Shown here piece after piece: positions 8,426 to 16,492 of a DNA stretch of 44,373 nt. Origin of the DNA: Helicobacter cynogastricus. GTDB taxonomy: Bacteria > Campylobacterota > Campylobacteria > Campylobacterales > Helicobacteraceae. Position numbers and translations under genes: made by a program. Below the pieces are notes generated by a model. That model worked only from the letters and a program-made list of their open reading frames with translations. It was not told the DNA's origin and made no database searches. The stretch spans positions 1 through 44,373 of the forward strand of contig NZ_FZMQ01000009.1 of assembly GCF_900197855.1 (NCBI RefSeq), written 5' to 3'. Position 1 is the stretch's first letter, and every line of letters starts with the position of its first letter.

Positions 8426-9165
8426 TGGGGCGTTTTAAAATGCTCTTAGCCTATGATGGGAGTGCCTTTTATGGCTATGCCAAACAGCCCAATTTGCCCA
8501 GTGTAGAGGGCGCGCTTGAGCAAGCTTTAGCTAGATTAGGCATTTCTAGCCCTATTTTATGTGCCGGGCGCACAGATAGAGGAGTGCATGCCCTCTATCA
8601 AGTAATTTCTTTTAGCGCGCCTTTAAGCCTGCAAGCCCTGCAAAGACATCTCCCCTCTAAACTACCCCCCTCCATTTTATGTCGGGGTATCCAAGAAGTC
8701 TCTCCAAATTTTCATCCGCGCTTTGACGCTGCATGGCGACTCTATCGCTATGTATGTACGAACACGCCCCCCTCTCCCTTTTTAAGCCGTTTTATCGCCC
8801 ATTGTGCCTATGGACCTCTTAAGCTTATTCAAGAAGCCCTAAATCTCTTTGTAGGCACACATGATTTTAAATTTTTCTGCAAACGCGAAACACGGCACAC
8901 ACAGCGCACGATTCATAGTACAAAGGTTTATCAGCGCGCCCTATACAACCATCCTTGCATAGTCATAGCAATACGCGCCCCCTCTTTTTTGCGCGCGCAA
9001 GTGCGCTTGATGGTAAGCGCGGCTTTGGCGCACTCTTTGGGCAAATTATCCCTAGAGGATTTGAAAGCCCAAATTGCCACGCGTGCGCGCCATCATCATC
9101 TTTTAGCCCCCCCACAAGGGCTTTATTTGGTGCGTGTAGGCTACCCCCCATTTGCAATCACTTAA
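8425..9165 (+). CDS. truA: tRNA pseudouridine(38-40) synthase
   Basis: Converts uridines 38-40 of the tRNA anticodon arm to pseudouridine; 246 aa. The catalytic Asp is in AGRTDRGVHAL. LLAYDGSAFYGYAKQP at the N terminus and the C-terminal FLRAQVRLMV are further family motifs. It starts on the base that ends the LptF-like stop codon, so it is the last member of the nrdB-pcm-LptF-truA operon. Confidence 0.95.
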   Translation: MGRFKMLLAYDGSAFYGYAKQPNLPSVEGALEQALARLGISSPILCAGRTDRGVHALYQVISFSAPLSLQALQRHLPSKLPPSILCRGIQEVSPNFHPRFDAAWRLYRYVCTNTPPSPFLSRFIAHCAYGPLKLIQEALNLFVGTHDFKFFCKRETRHTQRTIHSTKVYQRALYNHPCIVIAIRAPSFLRAQVRLMVSAALAHSLGKLSLEDLKAQIATRARHHHLLAPPQGLYLVRVGYPPFAIT

Positions 9166-9209
9166 TACAAGCAAATTACAATCTTTTATCTCATTTTAAG
9201 GAGCTTTCC

Positions 9210-9719
9210 ATGACCCCTCATGTGATTGTTGTCGACATTCAAGAAAAACTTTTTCCTGTGATGTCCCAAAAAGAGGCACTTTTGACTAATTGTCTCAAAT
9301 TCTTAGAAATCGCCAAAGAATTAAAATTTCCCATTCTAGCCACAGAGCAAAACCCCGACAAGCTGGGCGCAACTCTAAGTGCGCTGGCTAAATACCCCTT
9401 TAGTATCGAGCAAAAGCAAGCCTTTAGTGCTTATGAGGTGTTACAAGCCAAAATCCCACAGGGCGTGCCCCTTTTTATATTAGGCATTGAAGCCCATGTT
9501 TGTGTCTTTCAAACCGCTCAAGATTTTTTAAAGGCGGGCTTTACCCCCACACTTTTAGCCGATTGCACCAGTTCTAGGGATCAGAGCAATAAGCAATTGG
9601 CCCTAGAACATCTAAGAAGCTTGGGAGCTAGGATTCTCTCTAGTGAGATTGTCGCCTTTGAGAGCATGCACACTTACACACACCCTAGTTTTAAAGCCAT
9701 TTCTAAAATCATCAAGTGA
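9210..9719 (+). CDS. Isochorismatase-family cysteine hydrolase
   Basis: A 169-aa protein of the isochorismatase-like hydrolase family (YcaC/nicotinamidase relatives). The catalytic triad can be placed: Asp in VIVVDIQEKLF (Asp9), Lys in EQKQAFSAYE, and Cys in LGIEAHVCVFQTA, preceded by the usual GIEAH segment. The substrate is unknown; members act on nicotinamide, isochorismate or other amides and esters. The AAGGAG ribosome site is 7 bases before ATG. A gap of 44 bases separates it from truA, so it may have its own weak promoter (TACAAT at 9177-9182). Confidence 0.8.
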   Translation: MTPHVIVVDIQEKLFPVMSQKEALLTNCLKFLEIAKELKFPILATEQNPDKLGATLSALAKYPFSIEQKQAFSAYEVLQAKIPQGVPLFILGIEAHVCVFQTAQDFLKAGFTPTLLADCTSSRDQSNKQLALEHLRSLGARILSSEIVAFESMHTYTHPSFKAISKIIK

Positions 9720-9801
9720 TTCTTAGGAGCAGGAGGGGATTTGCACTGAAGTTTTTAACCCTTAATGTTTGTTGTTTATGGCAAGAATTTTTAGTAAAAT
9801 T

Positions 9802-9833
9802 ACTTATATAAGTTGATATAACTTGTATCAAGT
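9802..9833. promoter_or_regulatory. Cluster of overlapping palindromes upstream of the heat-shock operon
   Basis: Three dyads lie in tandem: ACTTATATAAGT (9802-9813, perfect), AAGTT-N5-AACTT (9810-9824) and ACTTG-TAT-CAAGT (9821-9833). They lie about 80-115 bases upstream of the -10 box of hrcA. CTTG/CAAG half-sites recall HAIR-type HspR operators (CTTGAGT-N7-ACTCAAG), but the match is partial, so the binding protein is inference. Confidence 0.4.
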
Positions 9834-9865
9834 TTTGAATTTAAACGCCTAAAAACCGCGTATTT

Positions 9866-9892
9866 TTAGCAATATTTTAAAAAGAATGCTAA
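9866..9892. promoter_or_regulatory. CIRCE-like HrcA operator
   Basis: TTAGCA...TGCTAA arms with the exact 9-9-9 layout of CIRCE (consensus TTAGCACTC-N9-GAGTGCTAA), 27 bases in all. The outer six bases of each arm are conserved and the inner three degenerate. It overlaps the presumed -35 region of the extended -10 box at 9908-9916, directly upstream of hrcA, so autorepression by HrcA is the natural reading. Confidence 0.75.
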
Positions 9893-9907
9893 ATTTTTTA
9901 AAATTTA

Positions 9908-9916
9908 TGTTATACT
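9908..9916 (+). promoter_or_regulatory. Extended -10 promoter of hrcA-grpE-dnaK
   Basis: TGTTATACT, 26 bases before the hrcA ATG and 15 bases downstream of the CIRCE-like element. Confidence 0.6.
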
Positions 9917-9942
9917 GCGCCCAGTTTTTAGAAAGGAAGCCC

Positions 9943-10752
9943 ATGGGTGTCAAAAAAGAGTGGCTCTTAGACGCGTTTATTAAAACCTATTTAGGTAGCC
10001 ATGCGCCTGTGGGCTCTGAGAGTTTACGCTTGGCTCTTAAAGAGGGGCAGAATGCACAAATTTCTTCAGCCACAATCCGCAATTACTTTAAAATGCTCAC
10101 TAATGATGGTGCGATGCGCCAAAGTCATACCAGCAGTGGGCGTATCCCCACTAATGGAGCTCTCAAAAGTTATTGGCGCACCAAACTTGATTGGAGCACA
10201 CCCTTAGAAGTGGATTTGCAAAAATTGCAAGAGGCAAGCCAACGCTATGAAATTTTTAGTGTGGTGGAGCACTATAAAAAAGGCGTGTTACAAGCAGTCT
10301 ATAACCACAACGATCGTTTTTTGATCTTAGATTTTGAAGCTACACAGATGTTGCTCCACTATAACAAAAAACTAGAAGCGTTCATAAGAGACCTCATTGG
10401 GTTGGAGTGCAAGACCATTCAAAACATTGCCTTATCTGTGTGCGCCACCAGTTTAGCCAAACAAATAGAGGCCTACTATCAAGAACAGCTTTACTTTGGA
10501 CTCTGTGTATTGGCAAAACTCTTACAAGCCATCAACTCCAAAAAATTAGAGGCGTTGTTTTTAGAGATTGTGGGGGGGAATCTATTTAGACACCTAGAGC
10601 AAGGTTTGCATTTTGAGGAGGTTTTGCCTTTGGGATTCTTAGGGGTGTTGCGCCCAATAAAAACCCAAGATGAAGAGATGAAAATGTTTTGTGTGGGTGG
10701 GCTTGAACAGGATTTTGAGGGCTTTTATCATTCTATTAGAAAGGTATGCTAA
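9943..10752 (+). CDS. hrcA: Heat-inducible transcription repressor HrcA
   Basis: CIRCE-binding repressor of chaperone operons; 269 aa. The N-terminal winged helix carries [25 protein letters not shown] and [17 protein letters not shown], all typical of the family. The C-terminal ligand/dimer domain is short and divergent, as in other Helicobacter. The chosen ATG follows GAAAGGAAG; an in-frame ATG at 9886 lies within the operator and upstream of the -10 box, and is rejected. The operon continues to grpE with overlapping stop and start. In H. pylori HrcA acts with HspR (established); the palindromes upstream may serve that partner. Confidence 0.93.
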   Translation: MGVKKEWLLDAFIKTYLGSHAPVGSESLRLALKEGQNAQISSATIRNYFKMLTNDGAMRQSHTSSGRIPTNGALKSYWRTKLDWSTPLEVDLQKLQEASQRYEIFSVVEHYKKGVLQAVYNHNDRFLILDFEATQMLLHYNKKLEAFIRDLIGLECKTIQNIALSVCATSLAKQIEAYYQEQLYFGLCVLAKLLQAINSKKLEALFLEIVGGNLFRHLEQGLHFEEVLPLGFLGVLRPIKTQDEEMKMFCVGGLEQDFEGFYHSIRKVC

Positions 10753-11297
10753 TGCAAGATATAAAAGATAAAGATATTGAGACAGAGCAAGAGGCAGATT
10801 ATCAAAGTTGTGGGGAAACTCACACCTGCCCGGTAGAGACCACGCAAGAAGTCGCCATCGACTATCAAGCCAAATTTAAAGAAGCTCAGGATTTGTATTT
10901 GCGCACACATGCGGATTTTGAAAATGTCAAAAAACGCCTAGAAAAAGACAAATCGATGGCTTTAGAATACGCTTATGAAAAGATCGCCCAAGATTTATTG
11001 CCCGTGATCGACACCTTGCATGCAGCTTTGCAAAGTGCCAAGCAGGAGGGAAGTAGTGCCATCTCTGAGGGTTTGGAGCTCACTTTGCAAAAAATGCACG
11101 AGGTGCTGGCTAAACATGGCATTGAATGCGTAGAATGCACTTCTGATTTTGATCCCCACTTGCACAATGCGATCATGCATGTGCAAGCCGATCATAAAGA
11201 GGAAGGGCAGATTGTCGAGGTTTTCCAAAAAGGCTACAAGTATAAAGAACGCTTGTTGCGCCCTGCGATGGTGAGCATCGCTAAAAATAATAAATAA
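10752..11297 (+). CDS. grpE: Nucleotide exchange factor GrpE
   Basis: Releases ADP from DnaK; 181 aa from the ATG at 10752 (another ATG six bases earlier is possible). After an acidic N terminus comes a long coiled coil (about 35-85, [19 protein letters not shown]). Then comes the beta domain with [32 protein letters not shown] and the C-terminal [22 protein letters not shown] signature. AGAAAGG precedes the start, which overlaps the hrcA stop. Confidence 0.95.
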   Translation: MQDIKDKDIETEQEADYQSCGETHTCPVETTQEVAIDYQAKFKEAQDLYLRTHADFENVKKRLEKDKSMALEYAYEKIAQDLLPVIDTLHAALQSAKQEGSSAISEGLELTLQKMHEVLAKHGIECVECTSDFDPHLHNAIMHVQADHKEEGQIVEVFQKGYKYKERLLRPAMVSIAKNNK

Positions 11298-11323
11298 TTA
11301 AATTCAACACAAAGGATCTAAAA

Positions 11324-13186
11324 ATGGCAAAAGTCATTGGTATTGACTTAGGAACAACAAACTCCGCGATGGCGGTTTATGAGGGCAATGAGGCAAAGAT
11401 TATCGCCAACAAAGAGGGTAAAAATACAACCCCCTCAGTGGTGGCTTTCACTGATAAGGGTGAAATCTTAGTAGGCGAGAGTGCCAAACGCCAAGCAGTT
11501 ACTAACCCAGAGAAAACGATCTATTCGATCAAACGAATCATGGGCTTGATGAGCAATGAGGATAAAGCCCAAGAGGCTAAAAAACGCCTGCCCTATAAAA
11601 TCGTGGATCGCAATGGGGCGTGTGCGGTAGAGATTGCTGGTAAAACCTACACCCCTCAAGAGATTTCAGCCAAAATTTTGATGAAACTCAAAGAGGACGC
11701 AGAAAGCTATCTAGGCGAACAAGTTAGCGAAGCGGTAATCACCGTGCCCGCTTATTTTAATGACAGCCAAAGAAAAGCCACCAAAGAGGCGGGCACGATT
11801 GCGGGCTTAAATGTGCTTCGTATTATTAACGAACCTACTTCAGCGGCTTTGGCTTATGGGCTTGATAAAAAAGAATCTGAAAAAATCATGGTTTATGATT
11901 TGGGCGGAGGGACTTTTGATGTAACCGTGCTTGAGACTGGAGATAATGTCGTAGAAGTGCTAGCCACTGGCGGGGATGCTTTCTTGGGCGGGGATGACTT
12001 TGATAATCGCATTATTGACTTCATCGCCAAAGAGTTTGAGAGCGAGAGTGGGATTGACATTAAAAAGGACATTATGGCGTTGCAACGCTTGAAAGAAGCT
12101 AGCGAAAACGCCAAAAAGGAATTAAGCTCGGCTCAAGAGAGCGAGATTAACCTGCCCTTTATCACTGCTGATGCCAGCGGTCCTAAACACTTGGTTAAAA
12201 AAATCAGCCGTGCCAAGTTTGAAAGCTTGATTGATGATTTGATTGAGGACACCATTAAGAAAATTGATAGCGTGATTCAAGATGCGGGGCTTAGAAGAGA
12301 TGACATCGCTGAAGTGGTGATGGTGGGTGGGTCTACGCGTATTCCCAAAGTGCAAGAACGCGTCAAAAGCTTTATCAATAAAGAGTTAAACAAATCGGTT
12401 AACCCTGATGAGGTTGTGGCTGTAGGGGCAAGTATTCAAGCGGGCGTGCTCAAAGGCGATGTAAAGGATGTCTTATTGCTTGATGTCATCCCCTTAAGCC
12501 TTGGCATTGAAACTTTGGGCGGGGTGATGACTAAGGTCATTGAAAAGGGCACAACGATCCCAGCTAAAAAGGCACAAATTTTTTCCACTGCTGAGGATAA
12601 CCAACCCGCTGTATCCATTTTGGTCTTGCAAGGTGAGCGCGAATTTGCTAAGGACAATAAATCTTTGGGCAAATTTGATCTAACTGGCATCTCTCCTCAA
12701 CCAAGAGGTATCCCTCAAATTGAGGTTACCTTTGACATTGATGCCAATGGGATTTTAACCGTCTCTGCTAAGGATAAAAATACCGGCAAATCTCAAGAGA
12801 TCAAAATCACCGGTTCTAGTGGCCTCAGCGATAGCGAAATTGAAAAAATGGTCAAAGACGCGGAGCTGCACAAAGAGGAAGATACCCGCCGTAAGGCTGT
12901 AGTTGAGATCAAAAACCAAGCCGAAAGTTTAGCGCATGAAACTAAGAAAGGTCTTGAAGAACACAAGGCTAACTTAGAGGCTAGCGAAGTGGAAAAAATC
13001 CAAGATGCCTTGAGCGACTTAGAGGCATGTGTTAAAAATGAGAACTCCAGTAAAGAAGAGGTCGAGGGTAAAATCAAAGCCTTAGCTGAGGCATCCAAAA
13101 AGCTCACCGAGGCGATGATGCAAAAGGAGAAAAATCCCCAATCTGCAAAAAAAGATGAGGATGTGATTGACGCTGAGGTGGAGTAG
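11324..13186 (+). CDS. dnaK: Chaperone protein DnaK (Hsp70)
   Basis: ATP-dependent Hsp70 chaperone, 620 aa, the usual Helicobacter length. The nucleotide-binding domain shows [50 protein letters not shown] and [14 protein letters not shown]. The substrate domain has [17 protein letters not shown]. The lid is lysine/glutamate rich and ends in [10 protein letters not shown], close to the EEVKD-like tail of other DnaKs. The AAAGGA site sits about 8 bases before ATG. The TAG stop overlaps the GTG of the downstream CMAH-like gene by one base, which is unusual, since dnaJ or nothing normally follows. Confidence 0.98.
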   Translation: MAKVIGIDLGTTNSAMAVYEGNEAKIIANKEGKNTTPSVVAFTDKGEILVGESAKRQAVTNPEKTIYSIKRIMGLMSNEDKAQEAKKRLPYKIVDRNGACAVEIAGKTYTPQEISAKILMKLKEDAESYLGEQVSEAVITVPAYFNDSQRKATKEAGTIAGLNVLRIINEPTSAALAYGLDKKESEKIMVYDLGGGTFDVTVLETGDNVVEVLATGGDAFLGGDDFDNRIIDFIAKEFESESGIDIKKDIMALQRLKEASENAKKELSSAQESEINLPFITADASGPKHLVKKISRAKFESLIDDLIEDTIKKIDSVIQDAGLRRDDIAEVVMVGGSTRIPKVQERVKSFINKELNKSVNPDEVVAVGASIQAGVLKGDVKDVLLLDVIPLSLGIETLGGVMTKVIEKGTTIPAKKAQIFSTAEDNQPAVSILVLQGEREFAKDNKSLGKFDLTGISPQPRGIPQIEVTFDIDANGILTVSAKDKNTGKSQEIKITGSSGLSDSEIEKMVKDAELHKEEDTRRKAVVEIKNQAESLAHETKKGLEEHKANLEASEVEKIQDALSDLEACVKNENSSKEEVEGKIKALAEASKKLTEAMMQKEKNPQSAKKDEDVIDAEVE

Positions 13187-14817
13187 TGTTGCAATACTTA
13201 GGGGCGTTTGAAGCCAAGCAGGGGGTTTTGACCCTAGAGTTGCCAAGCTTAGAGGAGGGTGTCCACGCCATAGAGGGGGGCTATTATGCCAAGTTAGAAA
13301 AAGGTCAAGTAATTTGGCTCATTGATAATCGTTGCGATCACATGGGTGGATGTTTGCGCCCCTGCGGGGGGGGGGGGGGGGGGGAACTTGCCTGCCCCAA
13401 GCATTCTTGGAAACTTGATTTAAACACTTTAACTTATCAAAATGGGAGCACCAAAACTCCCATCGATCCTACCACCTATACTCATAAAAATAATACCCTA
13501 ACCCTATACAAACCCAGCAATTTGCACAACCCCTTTAAACCCACCACAAGGGGCAATTTTAGCCTGCGTTACCACAACCATGCCTGTGTATCCCTTTATG
13601 GCGGAGGGTTGCACATTTTAACCGATCCATGGCTACTAGGATCAGCCTTTTTAACCGGATGGTGGCATGCCCATCCTAGCTCTGAACAAGCTCTGCAGGC
13701 CTTGCAAGAAGCGGATTTGATCTATATCTCTCACAACCACCCCGATCACCTCAGCCCTCAAACTTTAGAGTTAGTCAGTAAAGATACATTGATCATTTGC
13801 GCTAATTTTGACTCCAAAAGCACACAGAAAGGCTTGCAAAATTTAGGCTTTAAGAATGTGATCCCCTTAGATTTTAAGCAGATTTATCAAATCTCTGAGG
13901 GCACGCAACTTGCACTGCTTAAATCCGGGGATTTTAGAGATGATAGCGGGCTGTATTTGTGCCTAGAAGGGCATGAAATCATTTTGAGTGTGGATAGCAA
14001 TTTTTTAAACCAATACATTTTACCCCAAAATTTAAGCCTATTGTGTAGTGCCTTTGCTGGGGGAGCGAGTGGCTTTCCTCTATGCTTTGAAAATTACAGC
14101 CACGCAGAACAAGAGAGTATTTTAAAGCGCAATTTAAAGGGGGCTTTTAAAGGAGTGGAGGATTTAATGCAGGTTTGTCGCCCTAAAGCCTATATGCCCT
14201 ATGCGGGGATGTTTAAAGAGAGAGCACAGCGGGATAAGATGATAGCCCAACGCAACCATAAACACTGCCCTAAAGATTATGAAAATCTTTGTAATGCTGT
14301 GCAAGCGCGCTACCTTGAGCCCAGACCTGACACCCTTTATAGCTTTACTTCTAATGGAACAAATCAACAGGAAGTCCCCACAACTCTATTAAATTTACCT
14401 GAGCCAGAAATGGAGATTCAAAAGCTTAAAGAAACTTATCATTACGACCCAATCAAACTCATCGCCTACTTAAAAGAGGCTAATTATCACGATCGGCAGA
14501 TTGTATATTTTGTGCCCACTAACGATGATTTTAGCCAAGAGCTAGGGGCTAAAGTTGTGGCAGACTTTTCTACTCAAAGCTTTAGAACGCTTGAGCCTGA
14601 AGAAACCATGCTCACTTCTAAAGAGGGTTTCAAAATCATGGTGCTTAAAATGCGGGTAGAAATTTTAGCCTTAGTTGTGGCGCGTAAACTCCCCTTTGAG
14701 GATTTTTCCATCGGGTTTCATTGCCGTGTGTGGCGCAATCCAAATGTCTATGAGAGCGCGTTTTGGTTTCATTTCACCAATGTGTGTTGTGAGGGTTTAG
14801 GGGCGCTTGCTAACTAG
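13186..14817 (+). CDS. CMP-N-acetylneuraminate monooxygenase (CMAH) homologue, Rieske + metallo-beta-lactamase, phase-variable
   Basis: A 543-aa, two-domain protein. The N-terminal Rieske [2Fe-2S] domain has ligands Cys50/His52 (NRCDHMGG) and Cys70/His73 (ACPKHSWKLD). The metallo-beta-lactamase fold follows, with ISHNHPDHLS (His183, His185, Asp187, His188). From memory of vertebrate CMAH it matches along its whole length: CTKHNWKLD, FDPWLIGPAFARGWW, ADLIYISHMHSDHLS, AGGASGFP and the C-terminal IGFQTRLQRDPD-type segment (here SIGFHCRVWRNPN). CMAH converts CMP-Neu5Ac to CMP-Neu5Gc using O2 and electrons. Whether this protein uses that substrate is inference. A G19 tract encodes Gly61-66, the loop between the two Rieske ligand pairs; the frame is ON here. 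GTG start overlaps the dnaK stop. Confidence 0.85.
   Translation: MLQYLGAFEAKQGVLTLELPSLEEGVHAIEGGYYAKLEKGQVIWLIDNRCDHMGGCLRPCGGGGGGELACPKHSWKLDLNTLTYQNGSTKTPIDPTTYTHKNNTLTLYKPSNLHNPFKPTTRGNFSLRYHNHACVSLYGGGLHILTDPWLLGSAFLTGWWHAHPSSEQALQALQEADLIYISHNHPDHLSPQTLELVSKDTLIICANFDSKSTQKGLQNLGFKNVIPLDFKQIYQISEGTQLALLKSGDFRDDSGLYLCLEGHEIILSVDSNFLNQYILPQNLSLLCSAFAGGASGFPLCFENYSHAEQESILKRNLKGAFKGVEDLMQVCRPKAYMPYAGMFKERAQRDKMIAQRNHKHCPKDYENLCNAVQARYLEPRPDTLYSFTSNGTNQQEVPTTLLNLPEPEMEIQKLKETYHYDPIKLIAYLKEANYHDRQIVYFVPTNDDFSQELGAKVVADFSTQSFRTLEPEETMLTSKEGFKIMVLKMRVEILALVVARKLPFEDFSIGFHCRVWRNPNVYESAFWFHFTNVCCEGLGALAN
13366..13384 (+). repeat. Poly-G tract, G19, in the Rieske loop of the CMAH homologue
   Basis: Nineteen consecutive G, the longest homopolymer in the window. 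At G19 the frame is intact. At G18 or G20 translation ends after 11-13 further codons (…NLPAPSILGNLI-stop or …TCLPQAFLET-stop), which removes the second Cys/His pair and the whole hydrolase-fold domain. Confidence 0.95.
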
Positions 14818-14933
14818 CAAAGATATAGCTTGTTAACTTTGCTCGCTCAAAGTGAAGAGATAGAATCTTGTAAATAAAAGCTCTAGGGTTAAAATTTAAA
14901 AAGCGGTTTAGTATCCATGCCTCAAAATCACGC

Positions 14934-14939
14934 TATGAT
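14934..14939 (+). promoter_or_regulatory. Probable -10 box of ybeY
   Basis: TATGAT, 25 bases before the ybeY ATG, within the 146-base gap after the CMAH homologue. The rest of that gap shows no gene. Confidence 0.4.
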
Positions 14940-14963
14940 GGTGTTTTTCTTTAAAGGCAGTCT

Positions 14964-15404
14964 ATGGAGTTTCAAATCGATGTGATCGATGAAGTGCGCG
15001 CAAATATTAGAGGTTTAGAGGACGACTTAGTGCCCTTAATGGCGCATTTGGGCAAGAGCGGGGGGGTGGAATTGGTTTTAGTGGACTCAGGGCGCATTCA
15101 GGAGCTCAATAGAGATTACCGGGGGGTGGACAAATCTACAGATGTGCTAAGTTTTCCTATTGAGATGCCTGCTCAAAATTTATTAGGCAGTGTGGTGATC
15201 AATGTAGAATGCGCCCAAATGGAGGCGCAAAAGCGCGGGCACAGCCTGCTAGATGAACTCAGACTTTTATTTTTACATGGCTATTTACACTTGTTGGGCT
15301 ACGATCACGAAAAAGATAATGGAGAACAACGGGCATTAGAAGAAGAGATGATCCAAGTCTTCAATCTACCTTCTAGTTTGATTGTGCGCTCTGAAAATCT
15401 TTAA
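14964..15404 (+). CDS. ybeY: Endoribonuclease YbeY (rRNA maturation factor)
   Basis: Single-strand endoribonuclease needed for 16S rRNA 3'-end maturation and ribosome quality control; 146 aa. The zinc motif HX3HX5H appears as [11 protein letters not shown], and the upstream [11 protein letters not shown] and [10 protein letters not shown] strands are typical. The ATG at 14964 is preceded by a weak AAGG. Convergent with tilS; the two reading frames overlap by 32 bases at their 3' ends, with no room for a terminator between them. Confidence 0.93.
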   Translation: MEFQIDVIDEVRANIRGLEDDLVPLMAHLGKSGGVELVLVDSGRIQELNRDYRGVDKSTDVLSFPIEMPAQNLLGSVVINVECAQMEAQKRGHSLLDELRLLFLHGYLHLLGYDHEKDNGEQRALEEEMIQVFNLPSSLIVRSENL

Positions 15405-16401
15405 GGGTTTTTAGGGTGCTAGCCCACTTGGTGTTAAAAAGTGCTGGGCGCACCAGCGGGGGGACTTTTAAAAGCCTGCAGGCTTCTTTGTAGACTTTAG
15501 GCAGAATTGGCATTGTGCCCAAAAAGGTTTTAACCACATACACCAAGCCCCCCCCAAGTCCAACAATATAACGGCTATTTTTAGAGACAAACACCCCATT
15601 AAACCCTCTTTTCTCTAATTCTAGGCGTTGTTTGTGGCTCAAAAGATAACCTAGTTTTTTTAATAAGCGATCGATATAGTAGAGATTTTGCCCCCCTGCT
15701 TTAAAAACAAAACCCCCTTCAAGTTCAAGGAAATTTAGGGCCGGATAGAGGGCGTGCTTTTCTTGTTCTAAGGCTTTAAAACTGCGCACTAACCCGCTTG
15801 CAACTCCGGACAGATTTAAAAAGGGTGTGGCTAGAGTGTGGCGGATCAAGTTGCGCTTAAAGCGTAAATCTAAGTTAGTGCTGTCCTCAAAATAGCGGAG
15901 TTTGTGGCGGTGCAAATAATTTAACAGGGCACTCTTGGGCGTGTAGATAAGGGGACGGATCAAATGGTAGTTTTTGCGCTTTTCGCTTGCACTAAAGCCT
16001 AGTAAGGTTTGCAAGCTCGCTCCTTTGCCAAGTTGCATCAAAAGCCATTCTAGTTTATCGTTTAAATGGTGGGCTAGGATTAAATGGGTGTAATTAAAGG
16101 TGTCCATCACATTTTCAAAAAATTCATAGCGCGCCTTACGGCATTTGGCTTCTAAATTCGCCCCACTAAGTTTTGCTCCCCCCACATGCACGCGTTTTTG
16201 ATAGAGTTTGCCCAAAGTTTTAGCATGTGCGATCTCTGCACGCGCTTGCTCTCTTAAGCCGTGATCAAAGATGGCTAGATCAAAGTTTAATTCCTGTTCT
16301 AAGAGCAGATGAAATAACGCCACGGAATCCCCTCCCCCAGAAAATCCTAATAACCCCCGCCCTTTTTGCAAAGCCTCCAATTCCTCTAAAATGATTTGCA
16401 T
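15373..16401 (-). CDS. tilS: tRNA(Ile)-lysidine synthase
   Basis: Modifies C34 of the AUA-reading tRNA-Ile to lysidine; 342 aa. The ATP pyrophosphatase P-loop [13 protein letters not shown] (the SGGxDS signature) is at the N terminus, followed by [28 protein letters not shown] and [20 protein letters not shown]. No clear C-terminal domain beyond the short Helicobacter type. A C8 run (G8 in the gene) encodes glycines near the 3' end, but it is short for phase variation. Convergent with ybeY. Confidence 0.93.
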   Translation of the reverse strand: MQIILEELEALQKGRGLLGFSGGGDSVALFHLLLEQELNFDLAIFDHGLREQARAEIAHAKTLGKLYQKRVHVGGAKLSGANLEAKCRKARYEFFENVMDTFNYTHLILAHHLNDKLEWLLMQLGKGASLQTLLGFSASEKRKNYHLIRPLIYTPKSALLNYLHRHKLRYFEDSTNLDLRFKRNLIRHTLATPFLNLSGVASGLVRSFKALEQEKHALYPALNFLELEGGFVFKAGGQNLYYIDRLLKKLGYLLSHKQRLELEKRGFNGVFVSKNSRYIVGLGGGLVYVVKTFLGTMPILPKVYKEACRLLKVPPLVRPALFNTKWASTLKTLKDFQSAQSN

Positions 16402-16492
16402 TTAAGCCACATTTTTATTTCTACCAACTAGAATTTTCAATCCATTGTCCCACTTGCTCATTTTGTTCATCTTAAAAAAATAAGGGAAGCCC

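Noticed and set aside
9720-9942. tRNA or small gene upstream of hrcA
   Set aside because: No cloverleaf or supported frame; the region holds the operators and promoter.
14818-14963. Small RNA or gene between the CMAH homologue and ybeY
   Set aside because: No open frame with a ribosome site and no clear hairpin; only the -10 box of ybeY.
15548-15555. C8 run in tilS and G8 run in the ferredoxin gene (41267-41274) as phase-variation tracts
   Set aside because: They are short, lie in housekeeping or metabolic genes and code ordinary residues; compare G11-G19 at the other loci.
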